The notes under the pieces were generated by a model. The model was not told where the DNA came from. It worked only from the letters and a program-made list of their open reading frames with translations, and made no database searches. DNA of 64,000 bases from JAJDYQ01 sp965214035 (lineage in GTDB: Bacteria; Pseudomonadota; Gammaproteobacteria; JAJDYQ01), in contig OZ243932.1 in the NCBI GenBank assembly GCA_965214035.1, forward strand, positions 2,449,605 through 2,513,604, written 5' to 3'. Each line of letters starts with the position of its first letter. The first letter of the stretch is position 1. The translations under genes and the position numbers were made by a program. Positions 1 to 7,401 of this stretch are shown here, piece by piece.

Positions 1-197
1 GAACCCACATCCATGATGACCAGCTTGTAGTCCTGCCAAGGGAACTTGAGTCCAAGAGGTGGATGTTGATCTGGTTCATAGATTGAAAGCCTGGCGTGCT
101 TCAAAAGGCGAACAAGTAAAGTGGTGATGTCTCGATGATGCTGAAGATTGTCGTCAATGAGCAGTACATGAGAGATATTCTGTAGTGGATTGTCCAT
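1..197 (-). CDS. Response-regulator receiver domain protein, N-terminal part only
   Basis: The gene starts at 197 on the minus strand and runs off the left edge, so only about 65 residues are visible. The first strand reads VLLIDD, the acidic pocket of a CheY-like receiver, and a later strand reads LVIMDVG, where the Asp is placed like the phospho-acceptor. The segment between them is long and contains a Trp-Gln-Asp-Tyr turn, unlike a compact CheY. This resembles proteins in which a receiver precedes a kinase or another output domain, but the output is outside the window. It lies divergent-free upstream of the acyltransferase gene on the same strand. Receiver identity is fairly sure; function is unknown. 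Confidence 0.6.
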   Translation of the reverse strand, partial: MDNPLQNISHVLLIDDNLQHHRDITTLLVRLLKHARLSIYEPDQHPPLGLKFPWQDYKLVIMDVG

Positions 198-311
198 GGT
201 GTCAGTATATCCTGTCAGGACATGGTTGGTAATCAGACATTGAACAATGAATTCAGCTGCGTACCGTATTTATTACCAGATGCCCCGTTGGTTTGAGATG
301 AGTTTTCATGC

Positions 312-1232
312 TCAGTACGGACGGGGTTCGCCATCCGGACGTGTTTTGAAGCGGCGATGGGTCCACAGGTAATTTTCCGGCGATAGGCGTATCTGTTTTT
401 CGATCATCTGATTGATACGGATGGCATCGGCCTGCTGGTCGCCGGTCGGGAAACTTTCCAGCCGGGGTAATACTTTTACATGATAGCCTTTTTCGGTGCG
501 TTCCACGAAGTAGGGCAGGACGATGGCATTGGTCAGCCTGGCCCACCGGCTGGTGCCGGTGACAGTTGCTGCCATAACGCCCATGAAGGGAACAAATACG
601 CTGTGCTTGTGACCATAATCCTGGTCGGGGCCATACCATATGGCATTGCCTGCTTTGAGGCTTTTGAGCACGCCTCTTACGTCTTTTCGATCATAGGTTT
701 TGCCACCTATCCATCGTTGCCTGCCTGTGGACATGATGTGTTCAAACAGCGGATTTTTATGCCTTCGATACATGCCTGAAAAGGGCATTCTCTGTCCCAG
801 CAGACGCGAACCGATTTCCAGTGTGGTAAAATGTCCACTCAGTAGCAGTATGCCGCGTTTTTCGGCGAGGGCCTGCTCGAAATTCTCAAGGCCGCTGTAT
901 TCGACATGTCGGTTAATGATCTCCGGTTTGCTCCACCATGTGGCAAAACTCTCGATGACACTGACACCATACAGGGCAAAGTGCTTTTTCAGCAGTGTGT
1001 GCTGTTCAGATGCCTTTAGTTCGGGGAAGCAAAGTTGCAGATTGACTGTAGCAATGTGGCGCCGGTAGTGACCAAACAGATAAAGCAGCTTCCCCAGCCA
1101 CCGACCAATCCGGCGCTGTGCCTTCAGGGGCAGGCAGGTTACCGGATAAACCAGACCCAATAGCAGCCATAGCAGCCAGTATCGTGGCATGTAAAAATTG
1201 TGATTTTCCGGTTCCTGCATGGTCGGGTACAT
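312..1232 (-). CDS. lpxL: Lipid A biosynthesis (lauroyl/myristoyl) acyltransferase, LpxL/HtrB family
   Basis: The 306-residue length is usual for the LpxL/LpxM family of inner-membrane acyltransferases, which add secondary acyl chains to Kdo2-lipid A. A hydrophobic N-terminal anchor (WLLWLLLGLVYP) is followed at about residue 133 by SGHFTTLE, the HX4E catalytic motif of the family. Downstream blocks such as YRRHKNP and GPDQDYG are also typical, and LWTHRRFKTRP is a standard C-terminal block. The start at 1232 is the most upstream Met; in-frame Met codons at residues 5 and 15 are alternatives. It faces hldE across a short gap, so two LPS genes are divergently arranged. LpxL versus LpxM cannot be decided from the sequence alone. 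Confidence 0.88.
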   Translation of the reverse strand: MYPTMQEPENHNFYMPRYWLLWLLLGLVYPVTCLPLKAQRRIGRWLGKLLYLFGHYRRHIATVNLQLCFPELKASEQHTLLKKHFALYGVSVIESFATWWSKPEIINRHVEYSGLENFEQALAEKRGILLLSGHFTTLEIGSRLLGQRMPFSGMYRRHKNPLFEHIMSTGRQRWIGGKTYDRKDVRGVLKSLKAGNAIWYGPDQDYGHKHSVFVPFMGVMAATVTGTSRWARLTNAIVLPYFVERTEKGYHVKVLPRLESFPTGDQQADAIRINQMIEKQIRLSPENYLWTHRRFKTRPDGEPRPY

Positions 1233-1324
1233 TGAAGATGATAGCGTATTCTATCCTACAATGGCCGTTGCCATGATGCGCTATGATATGATGCGCCGCT
1301 GGTTTGTCGTTCCTGTTTGATTGA

Positions 1325-2749
1325 ATGAATCTGGATATCCCCGATTTTCAAAGTGCCCGTATATTGATCATTGGCGATCTTATGCTGGATCGGTACTGGA
1401 CGGGTACTGCACAACGTATCTCGCCGGAAGCTCCTGTCCCTGTCGTACAGGTTGACGGCATCATGGACAGGCCTGGCGGGGCCGGCAATGTCGCGTTGAA
1501 TGTCGCGGCACTGGGGGCGCAATGCACATTGCTGGCCATCGTCGGTAATGATGAAAATGGCAGGGCACTGTGCGACCAGCTTGAAAAGGGCGGTGTACAG
1601 GCAAGGATACACAGGGTCGATGGTTTCGGTACGATTACCAAGCTAAGGGTGCTCAGCCACAATCAGCAGCTGATCAGGCTCGATTTTGAAGACAGTCCTG
1701 TCCCTGAAAGCGATGTGCTGACGGACTGGCTTGATGAGTTGATAGCCGATCATGACATGGTTGTGCTTTCCGATTATGGCAAAGGCACGCTGACCCATGT
1801 CGAGGAATGGATCGGCCGGTGTCGCAAGGCCGGGAAAAAGACTATCGTCGATCCCAAGGGCAGGAATTTTGATCGCTATTGCGGCGCCAGCCTGATGACG
1901 CCTAATCTGAGGGAGTTTCAGGAGGTTGTCGGGGAGTGCCACGGCGAGCAGGAAATATACAGTAGGGCACTACAGCTTATCAGGAGGGTGGGTCTGGATG
2001 GTCTGCTGGTGACACGGGGTGAGGCGGGGATGAGCCTTGTATCGGCACAGGGAGAGGTGCTGCATATGCCGGCTCAGGCCAGAGAGGTATTTGATGTAAC
2101 AGGTGCCGGTGATACGGTGATCGCGACACTGGCAGCAGTGCTGGCGACCGGAACAGGACTTGAGTGGGCTGTTCGCCTGTCCAATCTGGCGGCCGGGGTT
2201 ACTGTGGCGAAGCCGGGCTCCGCTACAGTATCTGTGCCGGAGCTGAAACGCGCCAGCCATGCGCAGCGGGACGGTCATGGCATGATGACCGAAAGTGAAT
2301 TATTGCAGGCTGTGACCGAGGCACGGGCCAGCGGTGAAAGCATTGTTATGACTAATGGCTGCTTTGATATATTACATGCAGGACATGTCCATTATCTGAA
2401 TCAGGCAGCACAGCTTGGAGATCGTCTGGTGGTGGCGGTCAATACTGATGAAACGGTCCGGGCATTAAAAGGTCAAGATCGTCCTGTCAATCGCCTTGAG
2501 TCACGCATGGCCGTACTGGCTGGACTGGTCGCGGTTGATTGGGTTGTGCCCTTTGCAGAGCAGACCCCGGAGCGTTTGATTGGCAAAATAAAGCCCGATT
2601 ATCTGGTAAAAGGTGGTGATAACAGCCCCGATAATATTCCCGGTGCGCAATGCGTAACAGAAGCCGGCGGCCAGGTGATGGTGCTGGATTACGTCGAAGG
2701 CCGCTCAACAACAAATATCATCCGCCGGATACGTGAAGACGAGCAATAA
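1325..2749 (+). CDS. hldE: Bifunctional heptose-7-phosphate kinase / heptose-1-phosphate adenylyltransferase HldE
   Basis: HldE makes ADP-heptose for the LPS inner core in the cytoplasm. The 474 residues match the usual length of about 475. Residues 1-315 form a PfkB/ribokinase-type kinase, with GGAGNVALN for sugar binding and DVTGAGDTV near residue 257 as the anion hole and catalytic base region. Residues 340-474 form a cytidylyltransferase-like nucleotidyltransferase, with TNGCFDILHAGHVHYL carrying the HxGH motif and EGRSTTNIIRRI at the C-terminus. The last 17 bases overlap the next gene, suggesting co-transcription with the FAD oxidoreductase, aldo/keto reductase and waaA. Identification is secure. 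Confidence 0.97.
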   Translation: MNLDIPDFQSARILIIGDLMLDRYWTGTAQRISPEAPVPVVQVDGIMDRPGGAGNVALNVAALGAQCTLLAIVGNDENGRALCDQLEKGGVQARIHRVDGFGTITKLRVLSHNQQLIRLDFEDSPVPESDVLTDWLDELIADHDMVVLSDYGKGTLTHVEEWIGRCRKAGKKTIVDPKGRNFDRYCGASLMTPNLREFQEVVGECHGEQEIYSRALQLIRRVGLDGLLVTRGEAGMSLVSAQGEVLHMPAQAREVFDVTGAGDTVIATLAAVLATGTGLEWAVRLSNLAAGVTVAKPGSATVSVPELKRASHAQRDGHGMMTESELLQAVTEARASGESIVMTNGCFDILHAGHVHYLNQAAQLGDRLVVAVNTDETVRALKGQDRPVNRLESRMAVLAGLVAVDWVVPFAEQTPERLIGKIKPDYLVKGGDNSPDNIPGAQCVTEAGGQVMVLDYVEGRSTTNIIRRIREDEQ

Positions 2750-3911
2750 TCAGCCGCCGGTTGACGTTATCGTGGTCGGGGGGGGCATTGCCGGCCTGTG
2801 GATACTGTCGAACCTGCGTGCAGCCGGTTACGATGCAATCCTTGTAGAGAGAGATTCTCTGGGCAGCGGGCAGACTCTGGCCTCACAGGGTATTATTCAT
2901 GGTGGTGCAAAATATGCGCTTATCGGTCATGTAACCGGTTCTTCCGAGGCAGTACGTGAGCTGCCGGAACGGTGGGGTGAGCATTTATCAGGCCGCCGGC
3001 TGCCGGATTTAAGCAGTGTTCGTTGCAACAGTGACCATCAATGGATGTGGAGTGCCGGAGATATACCGTCAAAGATAGCGAATTTTTTTGCCGGCCGGTT
3101 GATGTCCGGTCGTGTAAGGCCGCTTGCAGGGCGGGAACTGCCCGGAAGGTTTAAGTCGATATGCAAGACGAACACAGTCTATCAGTTACATGAGCCGGTT
3201 CTTGATGTTGCGAGTCTGGTGCAGTGTCTGGCTGATTCAAATAAGGGCAGGGTGTTTAATGCTGAAGCGATCTGTGCTGAAGCGGACGGCGATAACATGC
3301 TGCTTGAAGTCAGAACGCATAACGAAACACATTGCCTTGCTGCCCGTGCTCTGGTGTATGCCGCCGGAGAAGGTAACGCGGAAATTGAGACATCTGCAAT
3401 GCAGCGCCGACCACTGCAGATGGTCATGGTAAAAGGTGATCTGCCCGAGCTGTGGGGGCATGTTATTGAAGCGGCTGCCAATCCGCGCCTGACCATCACA
3501 TCGCATAAATGCCCTGACGGGCAAATTGTCTGGTATATCGGAGGGCAGTTGGCTGAAGATGGTGTTGCCCGCTCGATCCGGCAGCAGATTGCAGCAACCC
3601 GGCAGGAATTGAGAAGGATATTTCCGGCTGTGGTGCCAGACTCTCTCAACTGGGCAACGCTGCATATCAACCGCGCGGAAGGTATTCGGGACGATGGTAA
3701 AAGGCCGGATAATCCATTCGTTGGACGGCATGGGCGGCAGATAACGGTATGGCCTGTCAAGCTGGTTTTCGCCCCTGTGGTGGCTGACGAAGTGTTGAGC
3801 CTTGTTGAGGCTATGCGGATCAGTAAGTCGCGGGCCGATGCCATGATCGACCTGCCGGAGGCAGTCGTGGGTCAGTATCCATGGGAGCAGGCTGTCTGGC
3901 AGTGTGGATAA
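2733..3911 (+). CDS. FAD-dependent oxidoreductase, DAO/glycerol-3-phosphate-dehydrogenase-like
   Basis: The 392-residue protein opens with a Rossmann dinucleotide-binding loop (VIVVGGGIAGLW) followed by an acidic strand end (LVERD). It then has QTLASQGIIHGG, a flavin-contact block seen in the DAO superfamily. A later FVGRHGRQITVWPVKLVF segment probably covers the C-terminal flavin site. The start is a GTG at 2733 inside the end of hldE, with no strong Shine-Dalgarno; no other in-frame start precedes the Rossmann fold. The substrate is unknown. Its place between hldE and waaA suggests a link to cell-envelope metabolism, but this is only positional inference. Confidence 0.8.
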   Translation: MKTSNNQPPVDVIVVGGGIAGLWILSNLRAAGYDAILVERDSLGSGQTLASQGIIHGGAKYALIGHVTGSSEAVRELPERWGEHLSGRRLPDLSSVRCNSDHQWMWSAGDIPSKIANFFAGRLMSGRVRPLAGRELPGRFKSICKTNTVYQLHEPVLDVASLVQCLADSNKGRVFNAEAICAEADGDNMLLEVRTHNETHCLAARALVYAAGEGNAEIETSAMQRRPLQMVMVKGDLPELWGHVIEAAANPRLTITSHKCPDGQIVWYIGGQLAEDGVARSIRQQIAATRQELRRIFPAVVPDSLNWATLHINRAEGIRDDGKRPDNPFVGRHGRQITVWPVKLVFAPVVADEVLSLVEAMRISKSRADAMIDLPEAVVGQYPWEQAVWQCG

Positions 3912-3938
3912 TGGATATGAGAAAAATAAATAGTCATA

Positions 3939-3944
3939 TATAAT
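3939..3944 (+). promoter_or_regulatory. Possible -10 element directly ahead of the aldo/keto reductase start
   Basis: A perfect TATAAT ends only five bases before the ATG at 3950. If used, transcription would begin at or near the start codon and give a leaderless message. No convincing -35 was found and there is no Shine-Dalgarno. The 38-bp gap after the FAD oxidoreductase gene is AT-rich. Confidence 0.3.
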
Positions 3945-3949
3945 ATGCA

Positions 3950-4747
3950 ATGTCAGCTATCCCATTAAAAAATATATCCAATACCGGAATTATGGTGAGT
4001 GCACTTGGTCTGGGTACTGTCAAGTTCGGCCGTAATGAGGCGGTAAAGTATCCGCAGGGCTTTGCGATACCTGATGATAGAGCTGTTATATCACTGTTAT
4101 CCCAGGCCCATGCAGCCGGTATTAATTTACTGGATACAGCTCCGGCTTACGGTACCGCACAAAGCAGAATCGGCAGGCTCATTGGGGCAGATGATGACTG
4201 GGTTATCTGTAGCAAGGTTGGTGAGCAGTTTATTGACGGGCAATCAATATACGACTATAGCGAATCAGCAACGATATCCGGTATCGAGAACAGTTTGCGG
4301 GCGTTGCAGCGCGATGCCCTGGATATTGTATTGATACACTCGGATGGTAACGACATGGATATTCTGCAGAATACGTCGATTATGGAAACACTGTTGCGAA
4401 TGAAAGATCAGGGCAAGATAAAGGCAGTGGGGATTTCAAGTAAAACGGTTACAGGAGGATTGTATTCCTTGCAGTATGTAGATGTTATTATGTGCATGTA
4501 TAATATTTTAGAGACGACTGAGCTGCCTGTTATTCAGGCGGCCGGAGCAGCGGGCAAGGGAGTCTTTATAAAAAAAGGCCTGATGAGCGGTCATCTGAAA
4601 AAAACCGGAACAGTGGACCCGTTGCAGGCATGTTATCGCCATATTTTTGCTCAGCCGGCGGTCAGCAGCCTGATTATCGGTACGATCAGCCCGATACACT
4701 TGCGGCAGAATATCGATGCTTTCCTGTCCATCGTGAAACCAGACTGA
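3950..4747 (+). CDS. Aldo/keto reductase family oxidoreductase
   Basis: The 265-residue protein belongs to the NAD(P)H-dependent aldo/keto reductase superfamily and is a little short for it. The catalytic tetrad is visible: Asp and Tyr in LLDTAPAYG near residue 62, Lys in ICSKVG near residue 87 and His in VLIHSDG near residue 126. An (alpha/beta)8 pattern follows, with IIGTISPIHLRQNI near the end matching the usual cofactor-loop block. The stop overlaps the start of waaA by one base, so the two are translationally linked. The substrate is unknown; the genomic position suggests an envelope or sugar role, which is inference. Confidence 0.85.
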   Translation: MSAIPLKNISNTGIMVSALGLGTVKFGRNEAVKYPQGFAIPDDRAVISLLSQAHAAGINLLDTAPAYGTAQSRIGRLIGADDDWVICSKVGEQFIDGQSIYDYSESATISGIENSLRALQRDALDIVLIHSDGNDMDILQNTSIMETLLRMKDQGKIKAVGISSKTVTGGLYSLQYVDVIMCMYNILETTELPVIQAAGAAGKGVFIKKGLMSGHLKKTGTVDPLQACYRHIFAQPAVSSLIIGTISPIHLRQNIDAFLSIVKPD

Positions 4748-6006
4748 TGGTGCGTCTCGCCTATAGCGTTTTTATGTATCTTCTGGTGCCTCTGTTTTTA
4801 TGGCGGTTGCTGTGCCGTGGTTTTCGGGATCGTGAATACTGGTATCGCTGGTCAGAACGTTTCGGCTTTAATCGACTGCCGGATTTGACAAATGCCACCT
4901 GGGTACATGCCGTATCTGTTGGCGAGGTACAGGCCAGTGTCGCACTGGTTGAATATCTGCTGGATTCCAGACCGCAGATGCCGGTTGTCATCACAACAAT
5001 GACGCCTACGGGTTCGCGGCGAGTAGTATCCCTGTTTGGCCATCGTGTGCATCATGTATATGCCCCTTATGACCTGCCGGGTGCTGTCAGCCGCTTTCTG
5101 TGTCGGGTCAAGCCGATACAGGTGATTATTATGGAGACCGAAATATGGCCCAACATGATCAGCGGGTGCCATCAGCGAAATATCCCCTTGCTGTTGGCTA
5201 ATGCGAGGCTGTCAGAACGTTCCGCAAGAGGATACCGCCGTATTCAGAAGCTGACCTGTCAGGTGATAAGCCGTATTTCATATATAGCTGCCCAAACCGA
5301 AAGCGACCGGCTACGCTTTATGGCGCTGGGAGCGACTGAGGATCAGGTCATTGTTACAGGTAATATCAAAATGGATATTGATTCGCTCGCCGAACTGCGT
5401 GAACAGGGCGAGGTCATCCGGCGCTGGCTGGGAGTCGGCCGTTCGGTATGGATCGCGGCAAGTACGCATGTCGGAGAGGAAGAGCAGGTGCTTGAGGCCC
5501 ATGCGGCCCTGAAAAAAACAGTGAAGGATGCCCTGCTGGTGCTGATTCCCCGCCATCCTGAACGTGCTGATGAGGTTGAGAGGCTGTGCCGAAAAAATCA
5601 CTGGCAAGTGCTCCGCCGTACATTGGAAACAGCCGACGACGAAGTGCCAGACATCTATCTGGTGGATACACTGGGAGAACTGCCACAGTTTTACTCTGCC
5701 GGTGATGTGGCATTTGTCGGAGGCAGCCTGGTGCCGATTGGAGGGCATAACATGATTGAGGCCGCAGCCCAGGGCATTGCCGTGGTGTTTGGCCCCCACC
5801 TGTTTAATTTCCAGGATATAAGTTATCAATTATTACAGTCAAATGCAGCAAGGATGGTTACTAATAGTCAGGAACTGGCTCTGACCTTGGAAGAATTGCT
5901 GAAAGATGCCGATTTACGACACAAATTGGGCCGCAATGGTAAGGCATACGTTGAATCCAGCCGCGGTGCCTTGCAGCGATTGACTGAGGTTGTGGCAAGG
6001 TGCTGA
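4747..6006 (+). CDS. waaA: 3-deoxy-D-manno-octulosonic acid (Kdo) transferase
   Basis: WaaA/KdtA attaches Kdo to lipid IVA at the inner membrane. I chose the ATG at 4747, which overlaps the aldo/keto reductase stop, giving 419 residues, the family length. A longer frame upstream lies inside the neighbour and is not credible. An N-terminal anchor (VFMYLLVPLFLWRLL) is followed by HAVSVGEVQASVAL with the conserved catalytic Glu. IIMETEIWPNM and the C-terminal GT-B block GGSLVPIGGHNMIEAAA are diagnostic of Kdo transferases. With lpxL and hldE it forms a lipid A/inner-core cluster. Confidence 0.96.
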   Translation: MVRLAYSVFMYLLVPLFLWRLLCRGFRDREYWYRWSERFGFNRLPDLTNATWVHAVSVGEVQASVALVEYLLDSRPQMPVVITTMTPTGSRRVVSLFGHRVHHVYAPYDLPGAVSRFLCRVKPIQVIIMETEIWPNMISGCHQRNIPLLLANARLSERSARGYRRIQKLTCQVISRISYIAAQTESDRLRFMALGATEDQVIVTGNIKMDIDSLAELREQGEVIRRWLGVGRSVWIAASTHVGEEEQVLEAHAALKKTVKDALLVLIPRHPERADEVERLCRKNHWQVLRRTLETADDEVPDIYLVDTLGELPQFYSAGDVAFVGGSLVPIGGHNMIEAAAQGIAVVFGPHLFNFQDISYQLLQSNAARMVTNSQELALTLEELLKDADLRHKLGRNGKAYVESSRGALQRLTEVVARC

Positions 6007-6290
6007 GATAGTCTTTGTCTGGTCTGATAAGAGCCAGCTCCGATCAGAAAAATGAATGGTGCCGATGGGGTACTTGAGGCAGGATGTGGATCGGTTTGTG
6101 AGCCTGCTTTAAGTATCCTGGATATGAGGTGGTTTTGTGAAATTGCTCTATGTCGGCACATTCAAGGTATCCGGGTGTTGGACTCGCCTCTAGAAAATCT
6201 GGAGTTCGGTGATTACACTGCTTTGTGCCATATTGGACACAGGATTTTGATATGCTTATGTTTTTACTGATGTTTTAGGAGTGTTCTGCC
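6007..6290. other. Intergenic region, no recognisable gene
   Basis: The 284 bases between waaA and the sulfotransferase-like gene hold a 72-codon open frame at 6052-6270 with no recognisable domain, which I do not accept as a gene. A Shine-Dalgarno-like TTTTAGGAG lies just before the ATG at 6291. Confidence 0.5.
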
Positions 6291-7298
6291 ATGACCAGAC
6301 TATTCCTTTTGATTTCTTATCTAATTAGACGCTTATTCTTACCGAGAGTCTCACCTCAGTTACGTAAGTATCTGTATTCTTTGATAAAACCAGATTATCG
6401 GGATCAACTACTACAGCTGTTGAAAATGAAATACGCCACTCCTGTTCTTATCCTTTTGATTTCTTATCTAATTAGACGCTTATTCTTACCGAGAGTCTCG
6501 CCTCAGTTACGTAAGTATCTGTATCCTTTGATAAAACCAGATTATCGGGATCAACTACAACTACAGCTGTTGAAAATGAAATACGCCACTCCTGTTCTTA
6601 TTGATACGCCGACGAAAGTATCGTCGTCATCTGTTTTTGAATCTTTGTTAAAGCAATATCCGGGACCAGTATTGAAGAGACACGGTGGCGGCAGCTTTGC
6701 AGATAGCAAGTGCTCATCATTCAGGTATTTACATCATCTGATACATGAAGAGAAAAGACCATTAAATGTTATCTCGCTTGTCAGAGAGCCGATAAGCAGA
6801 AATATATCGCATTTTTTTCACGACCTTGGCGCATATACTGGAATTCCTGATCCCTATAAAAAACTTTCTATAACTGAACTCAAAGACAGCTTTTTGTCAT
6901 CGGAATCTCTGCATGAAAGTTTCCTTGGTTTTTTCGAAAATAACATGCTGGTAAATTTCGGTATAGATGTTTTCTCGACACCTTTTCCAGAGAGTGGTAT
7001 TTCTACCTACTCCAATGGCAATGTAAGGCTTTTAGTCATGCGTATGGAAATAAGTGACAATGATAAGGTCGAAGCGATCAAGAGTTTTCTTGGATTAGAG
7101 AATTTTTCACTTTACCATCATAATATTGGAGAAAAGAAGCGCTATGTAGCGACATATAGAAAATTCAAGGATGAAGTGAAGTTGCCGCCTGATTATATTG
7201 ACGGGATGTGTGAGACAAGATGGTTTCGTCATTTTTATGGCACAGAATATATCAATACTGTAAAGGAAAGATTCTGTATGCCCCCCCACCTCCCATAA
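6291..7298 (+). CDS. Sulfotransferase-like / NKWYS-type putative capsular polysaccharide synthesis protein
   Basis: The 335-residue protein has a 5'-phosphosulfate-like block (TKVSSSSVFESLL, near residue 105) and a downstream LVREPISRNISHFF block (near residue 160). That pair is the pattern of PAPS-dependent sulfotransferases and of the NKWYS family, whose usual KVGSS is here KVSSS. The N-terminal 100 residues are odd: a segment of about 49 residues (LLISYLIRRLFLPRVSP to KMKYATPVLI) occurs twice in tandem. Without the duplication the protein would be about 286 residues. The likely role is modification of surface glycans, consistent with nearby LPS genes. The exact activity is uncertain. Confidence 0.65.
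   Translation: MTRLFLLISYLIRRLFLPRVSPQLRKYLYSLIKPDYRDQLLQLLKMKYATPVLILLISYLIRRLFLPRVSPQLRKYLYPLIKPDYRDQLQLQLLKMKYATPVLIDTPTKVSSSSVFESLLKQYPGPVLKRHGGGSFADSKCSSFRYLHHLIHEEKRPLNVISLVREPISRNISHFFHDLGAYTGIPDPYKKLSITELKDSFLSSESLHESFLGFFENNMLVNFGIDVFSTPFPESGISTYSNGNVRLLVMRMEISDNDKVEAIKSFLGLENFSLYHHNIGEKKRYVATYRKFKDEVKLPPDYIDGMCETRWFRHFYGTEYINTVKERFCMPPHLP
6304..6600 (+). repeat. In-frame tandem duplication within the sulfotransferase-like gene
   Basis: Copy 1 covers 6304-6450 (147 bp) and copy 2 covers 6451-6600 (150 bp). They differ by a few substitutions and by one extra CAA-type triplet in copy 2. The near identity and preserved frame point to a recent duplication of 49-50 codons. Confidence 0.95.
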
Positions 7299-7401
7299 AG
7301 AACGAGGCGGCATGATAACTGATGATATTCACTATCTTTTTTTTTAATGGCACTGTTGATTTTATTATGTTTCGGGTTATTGCTTTTTTTAGATTATTCT
7401 A

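Noticed and set aside
312..639. Long antisense frames over real genes (for example opposite lpxL, rep and cpoB)
   Set aside because: They lack domains and are explained by the codon bias of the true genes.
6052..6270. 72-codon frame between waaA and the sulfotransferase-like gene
   Set aside because: No domain, no ribosome-binding site and composition unlike coding neighbours.
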